A model generated the notes under the pieces. It searched no databases. It saw nothing but the letters and a program-made list of their open reading frames with translations, and had not been told where the DNA came from. A stretch of 64,000 nt of DNA from Limnospira fusiformis SAG 85.79 (GTDB lineage: Bacteria > Cyanobacteriota > Cyanobacteriia > Cyanobacteriales > Microcoleaceae): assembly GCF_012516315.1 (NCBI RefSeq), contig NZ_CP051185.1, forward strand, positions 5,461,363 through 5,525,362, read 5' to 3'. Made by a program: the position numbers and the translations under genes. The stretch's first letter is position 1, and each line of letters opens with the position of its first letter. Of this stretch, positions 36,840 to 46,311 are shown one piece after another.

Positions 36840-39491
36840 CTAAATCAACTCAATACTCAATCTGTACTTCGTCCGAGCGCTAACATGGGGATGTACCCGC
36901 ACATAGTAAATTCCCGGTTCAAGGTCTCGTTGGGTAATAATTTCTGCCTGAGTACCTGGATTATTAGATTGGTCTATCAACTCACCCCGGCTACCCAACA
37001 ATTCCAGGTTAGCATTTGCCACTAGGTCATCAAGGTTGATTGTGACAGTACCGGTACGATTCAGTCTGAAGCTGTAATAATCATTGACATCACGCTTTCC
37101 TGATTCAATAAAGCCGATTCGGTTCGTCCTAACGATTTCACCAGTAAGGTTGCCAAGCACAAAGGGGATCACAGGAGGTTCAATAGGGTCATCGTCATCA
37201 AGAATAGTGCCGATCGCTTCACCCCGTTCCAACTCGGCATTTTGTGGGTTACTGAGAATTACCTTAAAGGTTTCATCTGGTTCGATTTTGGTATCTCCAA
37301 TCACCGGAACTCTGATCACCCTTTCCGTTTGACCCCTCCGAAAAACTAGCTCTCCCCTAGTTCGCTCATAGTCACGGTCAGCCACGGTAGCCGTGCCATC
37401 AGCGGTAGTATAATTAACTCTCACGATTTGGTTACTCGGACGGTCGAGAGTTACCTTAAATTCGGCAAAACTGCGACCGCGATCGCCTTCTTTTAGCTGA
37501 GTGTCTGCAATGGAGATATTGGCACTAACGAGTCCATCATCATTAAGAATAGTACCCGTAGCTTTATCCCGACCCAACTCGGCATTTTGTGGGTCACTGA
37601 GGATTACCTTAAAGGTTTCATCCGGTTCGACTTTGGTATCTCCAATCACCGGAACTCTGATCACCCTTTCCGTTTGACCCCTCCGAAAAACTAGCTCTCC
37701 GCTAGTTGGCTCATAGTCACGGTCAGCCACCGTAGCCGTGCCATCAGCCGTAGCATAATTAACTCTCACGATTTGGTTACTCGGACTGTTGAGAGTTACC
37801 TTAAATTCCGCAAAACTGCGACCGCGATCGCCTTCCAGTATTTGGGTATCTGCTATAGAGATTTCTGGTACATCATCATTAAGAATAGTACCCGTAGCTT
37901 CACCCCGTTCCAACTCGGCATTTTGTGGTTCACTCAGAATTACCCTAAAGGTTTCATCCGGTTCGACTTTGGTATCTCCAAACACCGGAACTCTGATCAC
38001 CCTTTCCGTTTCCCCTCGCGGAAAAACTAACCGTCCCGTAGTTCGCTGATAGTCACGGTCAGCCACCGTAGCCGTGCCATCAGCCGTATTATAATCCACC
38101 CTCACGATTTGGTCACTGGGACGGTCGAGAGTTACCTTAAATTCCGCCAAACTGCGACCGCGATCGCCTTCCAGTATTTCGGTATCTGCTATAGAGATTT
38201 CTGGTACATCATCATTAAGAATAGTACCCGTAGCCTGTCGATTAGCTAAAGTCACATTTTGTGGGTTACTCAGGATTACCCTAAAGGTTTCATCCGGTTC
38301 GACTTTAGTATCTCCAAACACCGGAACTCTGATCACCCTTTCCGTTTCCCCTCGCGGAAAAACTAACCGTCCCGTAGTTCGCTGATAGTCACGGTCAGCC
38401 ACCGTAGCCGTGCCATCAGCCGTATTATAATCCACCCTCACGATTTGGTCACTGGGACGGTCGAGAGTTACCTTAAATTCCGCCAAACTGCGACCGCGAT
38501 CGCCTTCCAGTATTTCGGTATCTGCTATAGAGATTTCTGGTACATCATCATTAAGAATAGTACCCGTAGCCTGTCGATTAGCTAAAGTCACATTTTGTGG
38601 GTTACTCAGGATTACCCTAAAGGTTTCATCCGGTTCGACTTTAGTATCTCCAATCACCGGAACTCTGATCACCCTTTCCGTTTGACCCCTCGGAAAAATT
38701 AACCGTCCGTTAGTTAGCTCATAATCTCCGTCAGCGACGGTAGCCGTGCCATCAGCGGTAGTATAATCCACCCTCACGATTTGGTCACTGGGACGGTCGA
38801 GAGTTACCTTAAATTCCGCAAAACTGCGACCGCGATCGCCTTCCAGTATTTGGGTATCTGCTATAGAGATTTCCGGTAAAAAGTTGGCATGATTATCAAT
38901 GACAATATCTTGATTGGCTTCTACCTCAACCAACCCACCCAAAATCATTACTCGGTCATCTTTATTCCTCAAATAAGTTAGATCAACTTCACTCAATACC
39001 TCCCCATTCACCAGGCGCATAAATAACTCACCCTCATCTCCTGGGCAGTCGATTTCGTTTAATTGGGAGTCTATATAATGCCCAAATTCTTCGGTTATCA
39101 CATCCACCAGTTTCTCACTGTGAATTATCGCATCCGATAAATATACCGTACCCGTCAGAGAGTCAAAACCGCCATTAACACCATTCATTAGGTCTGATGA
39201 CACTACTATCATCTCTGGTGTGTCTCCCTGAGTCAAAGCCTCAATAATAGTTGCTCCTAATTCCACATCCGTATATGCACCGAAAGCGGTTTGTAAATCC
39301 CCCTGAAAATTCGCCGAAGCGACAAACTCTGTTAATTGTTGGTTAACCTGAGTTAATGCCGCCTCGATTTGTGCTGCTGCTGTCAGTGGTTCGACGGACA
39401 CATCCCCAATGAATCCCAGTGCTGGTAGGGGATTCGGATAATCCGATGGTTCCGGCGCGATCGCCACTAATATTTCCCTGGTATTTTCCAT
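36840..39491 (-). CDS. Modular protein: EEFGH N-domain, five Calx-beta, PPC
   Basis: 883 residues. The N-domain (1-about 205) is a diverged version that ends ILGGLVEVEANQD, like the FG-GAP gene at 53954 and unlike its neighbours. No propeller is present. Five Calx-beta domains follow, with EISIADTxILEGDRGRSFAEFKV, split by position; domains 2 and 3 are almost identical in DNA (about 38000-38560), a recent duplication. The C-terminus is a PPC domain. Calx-beta domains bind calcium in exchangers and adhesins, and such arrays usually act as rigid calcium-stabilised stalks. It has its own promoter. There is no signal peptide. Confidence 0.92.
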   Translation of the reverse strand: MENTREILVAIAPEPSDYPNPLPALGFIGDVSVEPLTAAAQIEAALTQVNQQLTEFVASANFQGDLQTAFGAYTDVELGATIIEALTQGDTPEMIVVSSDLMNGVNGGFDSLTGTVYLSDAIIHSEKLVDVITEEFGHYIDSQLNEIDCPGDEGELFMRLVNGEVLSEVDLTYLRNKDDRVMILGGLVEVEANQDIVIDNHANFLPEISIADTQILEGDRGRSFAEFKVTLDRPSDQIVRVDYTTADGTATVADGDYELTNGRLIFPRGQTERVIRVPVIGDTKVEPDETFRVILSNPQNVTLANRQATGTILNDDVPEISIADTEILEGDRGRSLAEFKVTLDRPSDQIVRVDYNTADGTATVADRDYQRTTGRLVFPRGETERVIRVPVFGDTKVEPDETFRVILSNPQNVTLANRQATGTILNDDVPEISIADTEILEGDRGRSLAEFKVTLDRPSDQIVRVDYNTADGTATVADRDYQRTTGRLVFPRGETERVIRVPVFGDTKVEPDETFRVILSEPQNAELERGEATGTILNDDVPEISIADTQILEGDRGRSFAEFKVTLNSPSNQIVRVNYATADGTATVADRDYEPTSGELVFRRGQTERVIRVPVIGDTKVEPDETFKVILSDPQNAELGRDKATGTILNDDGLVSANISIADTQLKEGDRGRSFAEFKVTLDRPSNQIVRVNYTTADGTATVADRDYERTRGELVFRRGQTERVIRVPVIGDTKIEPDETFKVILSNPQNAELERGEAIGTILDDDDPIEPPVIPFVLGNLTGEIVRTNRIGFIESGKRDVNDYYSFRLNRTGTVTINLDDLVANANLELLGSRGELIDQSNNPGTQAEIITQRDLEPGIYYVRVHPHVSARTKYRLSIELI

Positions 39492-39577
39492 AATATTTCA
39501 CCTGGTTTATTCTCATACATCGCAGAGCGCTGAGATGCGAGAGGCTGTAGGTAACGTAACATCTTCCCACCATGACC

Positions 39578-39606
39578 ATTCTATTCTCGCTCACAGATGA
39601 TGTCAA
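39578..39606 (-). promoter_or_regulatory. Sigma70-type promoter of the 36840 gene
   Basis: On the minus strand TTGACA (39601-39606), 17 bp, TAGAAT (39578-39583), 87 nt before the ATG. Confidence 0.75.
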
Positions 39607-39623
39607 CCCCCCACCCCTTCCAA

Positions 39624-39897
39624 GCGATCGCACCTCAAAAAGCACGGTTTTTTCACAGCAAAAAAACCCACTTTTCCCCCTTGACAAATCCCCCAACTTG
39701 ACTTACCATTAAAGAATGGAAATCCGTGCCGCCCTATATATAGGGTTTTTCACCCCCCACCTCAAAGCGATCGCCAAAAATCACGGTTTTCTGACAGCAA
39801 AAAAACCCACTTTTCCCCCTTGACAAATCCCCCGACTTGACTTACCATTAAAGAATGGAAATCCGTGCCGCCCTATATATAGGGGTTTTCACCCCTC
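39624..39897 (+). repeat. Two tandem ~143-bp intergenic cassettes
   Basis: Copies start at HIP1 sites 39624 and 39767 and carry the same boxes and palindromes. The pair is almost identical to 36495-36768, so the spacer itself was duplicated along with the gene. Confidence 0.85.
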
Positions 39898-39945
39898 ACC
39901 CCCCTATTGCTAGGGTTGGTGGTGAGTAGGTGGGTGGAAAAGCGA

Positions 39946-42900
39946 CTAAATTAAGTTAAGACTTAACCTGTATTTAGTGCGTGCCCCCAGGTGGGGAAAT
40001 ACCTTGACATAATAAGTTCCCGGTTCTAGTCTTCGTTCGGTGATAATTTCCCGCTGAGTATCAGGGTTTCTGGATTGATTAATTATCTCCCCTGTACTAC
40101 CCAACAATTGCAGGTTAGCATCTTGAAATAGGTCATCCAAAACCACTTGAAAAGTACCTTCACGATTGAGGATAAAGCGGTAATAGTCCTCGGTATTGCG
40201 AGCGCCTGCTTCGTTAAAACCAATTTCGTCATTCTTGACAATTTCTCCAGTGAGTCTACCCAGGTTTACCACATTAGGGAAGATATCATTATCGGGTGGT
40301 TTAGGTTGTTGGTTATTATTCCCCCCTTGGAAATCATCATTCCGAATAGTTCCGATAGCACGTCGCCTTCCTAATTCGGCATTTTGAGGGTTACTGAGGT
40401 TGACGGTAAAGGTTTCATCAAGTTCGACTTTAGTATCCCCAAACACGGGAACATCAATAAATTGGCGAGTTTGACCGGGTTGAAATACCAGCCTTCCCGT
40501 CGTGCGTTGATAGTCTCGGTCTCTGACCGTAGCTGTACCGTCAGCGGTAGCATAATTAACTGTTACTCTCTCCGGGCTAGGATTATCTAATGTGACCACA
40601 AAACGAGCATTAGTCTGACCGCGATCGCCTTCTGTGATTTCCGTATCTCTGATAGAGATTTGGGGGAAATCATCATTCAGAATAGTTCCCGTAGCACGTC
40701 GCCTTCCTAATTCGGCATTTTGAGGGTTACTGAGGTTGACGGTAAAGGTTTCATCAGGTTCGACTTTAGTATCCCCAAACACGGGAACATCAATAAATTG
40801 GCGAGTTTGACCGGGTTGAAATACCAGCCTTCCCGTCGTGCGTCGATAGTCTCGGTCTCTGACCGTAGCTGTACCGTCAGCGGTAGCATAATTAACTGTT
40901 ACCCTCTCCGGGCTAGGATTATCTAATGTGACGACAAAACGAGCATTAGTCTGACCGCGATCGCCTTCTTTTACCTTAGTGTCTCTGATAGATATTTGGG
41001 GGAAATCATCATTCAGAATAGTTCCCGTAGCACGTCGCCTTCCTAATTCGGCATTTTGAGGGTTACTCAGGTTGACGGTAAAGGTTTCATCAGGTTCGAC
41101 TTTAGTATCCCCAAACACGGGAACATTAATGACTTGGCGGGTTTGACCGGGTTGAAATACCAGCCTTCCGGTGGTGCGTCGATAGTCTCGGTCTCTGACC
41201 GTAGCTGTACCGTCAGCGGTAGCATAATTAACTGTTACCCTCTCCGGGCTAGGATTATCTAATGTGACGACAAAACGAGCATTAGTCTGACCGCGATCGC
41301 CTTCTTTTACCTGAGTGTCTGCGATCGTAATTTGGGGCACTATAATATCATCATTCAGAATAGTTCCCGTAGCACGTCGCCTTCCTAATTCGGCATTTTG
41401 AGGGTTACTGAGGTTGACGGTAAAGGTTTCATCAGGTTCGACTTTGGTATCCCCAAACACCGGAACATTAATAAATTGGCGAGTTTGACCGGGTTGAAAT
41501 ACCAGCCTTCCCGTGGTGCGTTGATAGTCTCGGTCTCTGAGGGTAGCTGTACCGTCAGCGGTAGCATAATTAACTGTTACCCTCTGACTGCTAGGATTAT
41601 CTAATGTGACGACAAAACGAGCATTAGTCTGACCGCGATCGCCTTCTTCTACCTGAGTGTCTGCGATAGATATTTGGGGGAAATCCTCATCCTCCTCATC
41701 AACAATTAACTTAGCGATAAAGGCATCGCCATTCCTGCCACTATTGGTTTGTCCACCTAGGTTGCCCGCAGTATTGCCAGCCACATAAATCGACCCATCA
41801 TTACCGGTGGTCAGGGCACGAGCCAAATCCCAACTACGGGTTCCCAGCAGGCGCGTCCAGTCTTTAGTACCATCAGGCTGAAACCTGCTGATAAAGGCAT
41901 CACTGTTACCACTATTGGTTTGTCCATCTAGGTTGCCCCAAGTCCGACCCGCCACATAAATCGACCCATCACTACCGGTGGTCAGGGCCTCAGCCACGTC
42001 CCAACTACGGGTTCCCAGCAGGCGCGTCCAGTCTTTAGTACCATCAGGCTGAAACCTGCTGATAAAGGCATCACTGTTACCACTATTGGTTTGTCCATCT
42101 AGGTTGCCCCAAGTCCGACCCGCCACATAAATCGACCCATCACTACCGGTGGTCAGGGCATTAGCCCAGTCCTCTTCACCGCTTCCCAACAGGCGCGTCC
42201 AGTCTTTAGTGCCATTGGGCTGAAACCTGGTGATAAAGGCATCACCGCTACCACTATTTCTTTGTCCATCTAGGTTGCCTGAAGTATAGCCCGCCACATA
42301 AATAGACCCATCACTACCAGTGGTCAGGGCATTAGCCCAGTCCTCTTCACCGCTTCCCAACAGGCGCGTCCAGTCTTTAGTACCATCAGGCTGATACTTG
42401 GTGATAAAGGCATCACCGTTACCACTATTGGTTTGTCCACCTAGGCTGCCCTCAGTCCAGCCCGCCACATAAATAGACCCATCACTACCGGTGGTCAGGG
42501 CACTAGCTGAGTCCGAACTACTGGTTCCCAGCAGGCGCGTCCAGGCTTTAGTGCCATTGGGCTGATACTTGGTGATAAAGGCATCTGCGCTACCACTATG
42601 GGTTTGTCCATCTAGGTCGCCCTCAGTATAGCCGGCTACATAAATCGACCCATCCCTACCGGTGGTCAGGGCACTAGCTAAGTCCCAACTCCGGCTTCCC
42701 AGCAGGCGCGTCCAGGCTTTAGTGCCATCAGGCTGGTACTTGATGATAAAGGCATCACTGCGACCACTATTGGTTTGTCCATCTAGGTCGCCCATAGTCG
42801 CACCCGCCACATAAATCGACCCATCACTACCGGTGGTCAGGGCACGAGCCCCGTCCTGCCCCAAGGTTCCCCGCGCACCGGCTACCAAATGGGTTCCCAA

Positions 42901-43515
42901 CAGGTCTGTCCAGGCGAACTCTGGCGGCGCGGACATCTGTACTGCTACCGGTTCTCCTTCTACCCAGATGAAACCCCAATCATTCTGATTTCTTAACCCG
43001 GTGATATCTGCTTCTGTCAACGCTTCCCCATTCACTAACCGCATAAATAACTCACCCTCATCTCCTGGGGAGTCGATTTCGTTTAATTGGGAGTCTATAT
43101 AATGCCCAAATTCCTCCGTTATCACATCCACGAGTTTCTCACTGTGAATTATGGCATCCGATAAATACACCGTACCCGTCAGGGAATCAAAAGCACCATC
43201 CGCACCATTCATGGCTCTGGCGGAAAGAACTTTCAGATGTGGTGTTTCTCCCTGACTCAAAGCCTCAATAATAGTTGCCCCTAATTCCACATCCGTAGAT
43301 GCACCGAAAGCGGTTTGTAAATCCCCCTGAAAATTCGCGGAGGCGACAAACTCTGTTAATTGTTGGTTAACCTGAGTTAATGCCGCCTCGATTTGTGCTG
43401 CTGCTGTCAGTGGATTTACCGACCCATCACCGCTGAATCCCAATGGGGGTAGGGGATTCGGATAATCCGATGGTTCCGGCATTATAGCCGATAAGATTTC
43501 TCTGGTATTTTCCAT
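39946..43515 (-). CDS. Modular protein: EEFGH N-domain, seven-blade SBBP propeller, four Calx-beta, PPC
   Basis: 1189 residues, the longest of the SBBP type. N-domain 1-194 with EEFGHYID; seven SBBP repeats (the first has a ~9-residue insertion, THLVAGARGTLGQDG); four Calx-beta domains; a C-terminal PPC domain. Blades 5/6 and 6/7 share a ~160-bp block that is identical in DNA (41828-41989 and 42000-42160, period 171 bp), yet the blade number stays seven. The gene has its own promoter and leader and no signal peptide. Role as in paralogues: probable exported calcium-binding propeller adhesin (inference). Confidence 0.92.
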   Translation of the reverse strand: MENTREILSAIMPEPSDYPNPLPPLGFSGDGSVNPLTAAAQIEAALTQVNQQLTEFVASANFQGDLQTAFGASTDVELGATIIEALSQGETPHLKVLSARAMNGADGAFDSLTGTVYLSDAIIHSEKLVDVITEEFGHYIDSQLNEIDSPGDEGELFMRLVNGEALTEADITGLRNQNDWGFIWVEGEPVAVQMSAPPEFAWTDLLGTHLVAGARGTLGQDGARALTTGSDGSIYVAGATMGDLDGQTNSGRSDAFIIKYQPDGTKAWTRLLGSRSWDLASALTTGRDGSIYVAGYTEGDLDGQTHSGSADAFITKYQPNGTKAWTRLLGTSSSDSASALTTGSDGSIYVAGWTEGSLGGQTNSGNGDAFITKYQPDGTKDWTRLLGSGEEDWANALTTGSDGSIYVAGYTSGNLDGQRNSGSGDAFITRFQPNGTKDWTRLLGSGEEDWANALTTGSDGSIYVAGRTWGNLDGQTNSGNSDAFISRFQPDGTKDWTRLLGTRSWDVAEALTTGSDGSIYVAGRTWGNLDGQTNSGNSDAFISRFQPDGTKDWTRLLGTRSWDLARALTTGNDGSIYVAGNTAGNLGGQTNSGRNGDAFIAKLIVDEEDEDFPQISIADTQVEEGDRGQTNARFVVTLDNPSSQRVTVNYATADGTATLRDRDYQRTTGRLVFQPGQTRQFINVPVFGDTKVEPDETFTVNLSNPQNAELGRRRATGTILNDDIIVPQITIADTQVKEGDRGQTNARFVVTLDNPSPERVTVNYATADGTATVRDRDYRRTTGRLVFQPGQTRQVINVPVFGDTKVEPDETFTVNLSNPQNAELGRRRATGTILNDDFPQISIRDTKVKEGDRGQTNARFVVTLDNPSPERVTVNYATADGTATVRDRDYRRTTGRLVFQPGQTRQFIDVPVFGDTKVEPDETFTVNLSNPQNAELGRRRATGTILNDDFPQISIRDTEITEGDRGQTNARFVVTLDNPSPERVTVNYATADGTATVRDRDYQRTTGRLVFQPGQTRQFIDVPVFGDTKVELDETFTVNLSNPQNAELGRRRAIGTIRNDDFQGGNNNQQPKPPDNDIFPNVVNLGRLTGEIVKNDEIGFNEAGARNTEDYYRFILNREGTFQVVLDDLFQDANLQLLGSTGEIINQSRNPDTQREIITERRLEPGTYYVKVFPHLGARTKYRLSLNLI

Positions 43516-43594
43516 AATATTTCACCTAGTAGATGAGCGGACATCGCCAACCTATCAAATATAGTATCTGGACTCACATTTCCCCACCATGACC

Positions 43595-43623
43595 ATTCTA
43601 TGGTCGCTCACAGATGATGTCAA
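43595..43623 (-). promoter_or_regulatory. Sigma70-type promoter of the 39946 gene
   Basis: On the minus strand TTGACA (43618-43623), 17 bp, TAGAAT (43595-43600), with the palindromic ACCATAGAATGGT variant. Confidence 0.75.
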
Positions 43624-43642
43624 CCCCCACCACCCTCTCAAG

Positions 43643-43926
43643 GCGATCGCACCTCAAAAATCACCGTTTTTTCACAGCAAAAAAACCCACTTTTACCCCT
43701 TGACAAATACCCCAACTTGACTTACCATTAGAGAATGGGAATCCGTGCCGCCATATATGGGCATTTTCCGAGCCACCAACTGCCATCAGTGGCGCGATCG
43801 CACCTCAAAAATCACCGTTTTTTCACATCCCCAAAAAACCCACTTTTACCCCTTGACAAATCCCCCGACTTGACTTACCATTAAAGAATGGGAATCCGTG
43901 CCGACATATATGGGCATTTTCCGAGC
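43643..43926 (+). repeat. Two tandem intergenic cassettes, diverged palindrome
   Basis: Copies start at HIP1 sites 43643 and 43794. TTGACA-N17-TACCAT is retained, but the palindrome has become CATATATG (within GCCATATATGGGC in the first copy and GACATATATGGGC in the second), followed by CATTTTCCGAGCC. The promoter-like boxes are conserved more strongly than the palindrome here. Confidence 0.8.
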
Positions 43927-43967
43927 CCCCACCCCTCACCGACAGGCTAAGGTTTTGGGCTCGGGGA

Positions 43968-44022
43968 GTGCGTCAGAGGCGAGCCATAGCAATAATCACC
44001 GGATAATTAGCAACTGACGCAC
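43968..44022 (-). terminator. Hairpin after the 44029 gene
   Basis: GTGCGTCAG (43968-43976) pairs with CTGACGCAC (44014-44022), a 9-bp perfect stem just past the stop of the minus-strand gene. There is no T-run. Confidence 0.45.
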
Positions 44023-44028
44023 CTCTTC

Positions 44029-46047
44029 CTAATTGATCGCCATAATATTCAGGTTATAGATAGTTTTGGCAGTACCCGCCGGAATCACATTGAGAGAATA
44101 GGTTCCTCTGGGGAGAAATTGGCTAATCTGTTCTGACTGTATACCCAAGTTGGTGGACGCAAACATCAGGCTACCGTTAGCCTCTCGTAGCTCAATGTTG
44201 GCATTTTCCCGCAGTCCGGTTAGGCTAATATCTACTTCGCTGTCCCGGCTGATATTGAACTCATAGCGATCGACCCTGTTGCGAATACCGCTGCTAGTAT
44301 AACCAATGCGATCGCTGTTGGTGTACATATTGTCTGTTAGGGAAAACAGGTCGCCGACTAAGAACTCTTTAATGGGTGGGTTGATATCACTATTAACACT
44401 GAGTCGGTATTCGCTCCTAGCAGTACCATTGGGGAATATTTCCACATAGTAAACACCAGCTTTTAAATCGGTGCTAATATTCTCGTTAACACGACCCTTT
44501 TCATTGGCTGTTTCCAGAAGGCTTTTAGCATCACCGTCGTACAAACGCATATTGATATCCTGACTCAAGTCAGTCAGGTTGATATCAACAAAACCATCTT
44601 CAGCTAGTTGAAAGCGCACCCAGTCTCGTTGGTCGCGACCGGAACGACCCTCGGTGAAACCTACACGGTCGTTAAAGGTTTTGGCTTCCTCGTCAGGAAG
44701 GATCCTGCCTAAATTGAAGGCATCTTCTGGGGTATCATATTCACCAATGTAAGCAGTAGCTGCAGTGATACCCAACCGGTAGTTACTCCGGGCATTACCC
44801 ACCGGGGTAACTTTTACATAGTAGGTTCCGGCTTCGAGTCCTTCCAGTTCAATTTTTTCAGCTTGGCGACCTCGGTTTGTACCCTGCGCCACTGACGAGC
44901 CACGTTCATCGTAAATCTCTACATCAAGATTTGCTCTCAGTCGGTCTAGGGTCAAGTTAACATCGCTGTCTACTGGCAGGGTAAAATTGTACCAGTCCTG
45001 AATGTCCCGTCGCCGACCTGTGCCGAAACCAACATCCCCAGTTTGATTAATAGGAGTCGCTTCCGTAAGCCTCCCCAAAGATATACCAGGTTTGCTGTCG
45101 TCCTCTTTGATGGTGATAGGGTCAGCATTCATAGCCAGGCGATATGGGGTTCTGGCGTTACCTACCGGGAACACCCGCACAAAATAATCACCCGGAGCTA
45201 AATCGGTGCTAATTTTTTCCGGTCGGCGACCTGGGTTGTTAGACCGAAATAGTACCGAACCCCTGCTATTTAAGATTTGGACGTTAGCATTAGCCCTGAG
45301 TCCGTCCAGGGTCAGGTTAAACTCGCTGTCCTCACTGATGGTAAATCTGTAGTAGTCGTTGCGATCTCGTCTGCGTCCTTGTCCAAAACCAATGCGATCG
45401 CTAATCACCTTCTCTCCAGATTCGATGACACCGACATTTAACGCATCTCTCATGGTGTCATAAGCCATCTGTACTGCTACCGGTTCTCCCTCGACCCAGA
45501 TTAACCCCCAATCATCCTTATTCCTTAACCCGGTGATATCAGCTTCTGTCAAGGCTTCCCCATTCACCAGGCGCATAAATAACTCACCCTCATCTCCTGG
45601 GGAGTCGATTTCGTTTAATTGGGAGTCTAGATAATGCCCAAATTCCTCCGTTATCACATCCACCAGTTTCTCACTGTGAATTATGGCATCCGATAAATAC
45701 ACCGTACCCGTCAGGGAATCAAAAGCGCCATCCGCACCATTCATGGCTCTGGCGGAAAGAACTTTCAGATGTGGTGTTTCTCCCTGAGTCAAAGCCTCAA
45801 TAATAGTTGATCCTAATTCCACATCCGTATATTCACCGAAAGCGGTTTGTAAATCCCCCTGAAAATTCGCGGAGGCGACAAACTCAGTTAATTGTTGGTT
45901 AACCTGAGTTAATGCCGCCTCAATTTGTGCTGCTGCTGTTAGTGGATTGACGGACACATCACCGCTGAATCCCAGTGGGGGTAGGGGATTCGGATAATCC
46001 GATGGTTCCGGCGCGATCGCCACTAACATTTCCCTAGTATTTTCCAT
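44029..46047 (-). CDS. Modular protein: EEFGH N-domain and four PPC repeats
   Basis: 672 residues. N-domain 1-193 (EEFGHYLD) joins at residue 194 to MAYDTMRDALNVGV, again with a Met at the junction. Four PPC repeats follow and match, in order, repeats 2-5 of the integrin-like gene at 18799 (for example DDSKPGISLGRL, GRSGRDQRDWVRF, YTNSDRIGYTSSGIRN). There is no propeller, no Calx-beta and no standard C-terminal PPC of the NREGTVRI type. The promoter differs slightly (TTGACG/TACAAT). The gene looks like a fusion of the N-domain to a PPC array taken from a relative of the 18799 gene. Exported location is inferred from PPC domains only. Confidence 0.9.
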   Translation of the reverse strand: MENTREMLVAIAPEPSDYPNPLPPLGFSGDVSVNPLTAAAQIEAALTQVNQQLTEFVASANFQGDLQTAFGEYTDVELGSTIIEALTQGETPHLKVLSARAMNGADGAFDSLTGTVYLSDAIIHSEKLVDVITEEFGHYLDSQLNEIDSPGDEGELFMRLVNGEALTEADITGLRNKDDWGLIWVEGEPVAVQMAYDTMRDALNVGVIESGEKVISDRIGFGQGRRRDRNDYYRFTISEDSEFNLTLDGLRANANVQILNSRGSVLFRSNNPGRRPEKISTDLAPGDYFVRVFPVGNARTPYRLAMNADPITIKEDDSKPGISLGRLTEATPINQTGDVGFGTGRRRDIQDWYNFTLPVDSDVNLTLDRLRANLDVEIYDERGSSVAQGTNRGRQAEKIELEGLEAGTYYVKVTPVGNARSNYRLGITAATAYIGEYDTPEDAFNLGRILPDEEAKTFNDRVGFTEGRSGRDQRDWVRFQLAEDGFVDINLTDLSQDINMRLYDGDAKSLLETANEKGRVNENISTDLKAGVYYVEIFPNGTARSEYRLSVNSDINPPIKEFLVGDLFSLTDNMYTNSDRIGYTSSGIRNRVDRYEFNISRDSEVDISLTGLRENANIELREANGSLMFASTNLGIQSEQISQFLPRGTYSLNVIPAGTAKTIYNLNIMAIN

Positions 46048-46126
46048 AATATTTCACCTGGTAGATGGGCCTACATATCAGACATGAGATGCTCGATGCT
46101 GTGGGTTAGATTATCCCACAATAACC

Positions 46127-46155
46127 ATTGTAATTTTACTTATATATAACGTCAA
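46127..46155 (-). promoter_or_regulatory. Sigma70-type promoter of the 44029 gene (variant)
   Basis: On the minus strand TTGACG (46150-46155), 17 bp, TACAAT (46127-46132). Spacing is as in the other promoters, but the flanks are AT-rich and resemble the promoter at 57092-57120. Confidence 0.65.
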
Positions 46156-46187
46156 TAGTTTAATTTTTTTTTTAACCGATTTCCCCC

Positions 46188-46264
46188 TTGACAAATCTGC
46201 TGACTTGACTTACCATTAAAGAATGGAAATCCGTGCCGCCCTATATATAGGGGTTTTCACCCCC
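46188..46264 (+). repeat. Intergenic cassette, partial copy
   Basis: Only the 3' part is present: plus-strand TTGACA (46188), N17, TACCAT, CCATT/AATGG and CCCTATATATAGGG, then GGTTTTCACCCC. Confidence 0.8.
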
Positions 46265-46311
46265 CACCCCAATTGCTAGGGTTGGCGGTGAGTAGGTGGG
46301 TGGAAAGGCGA

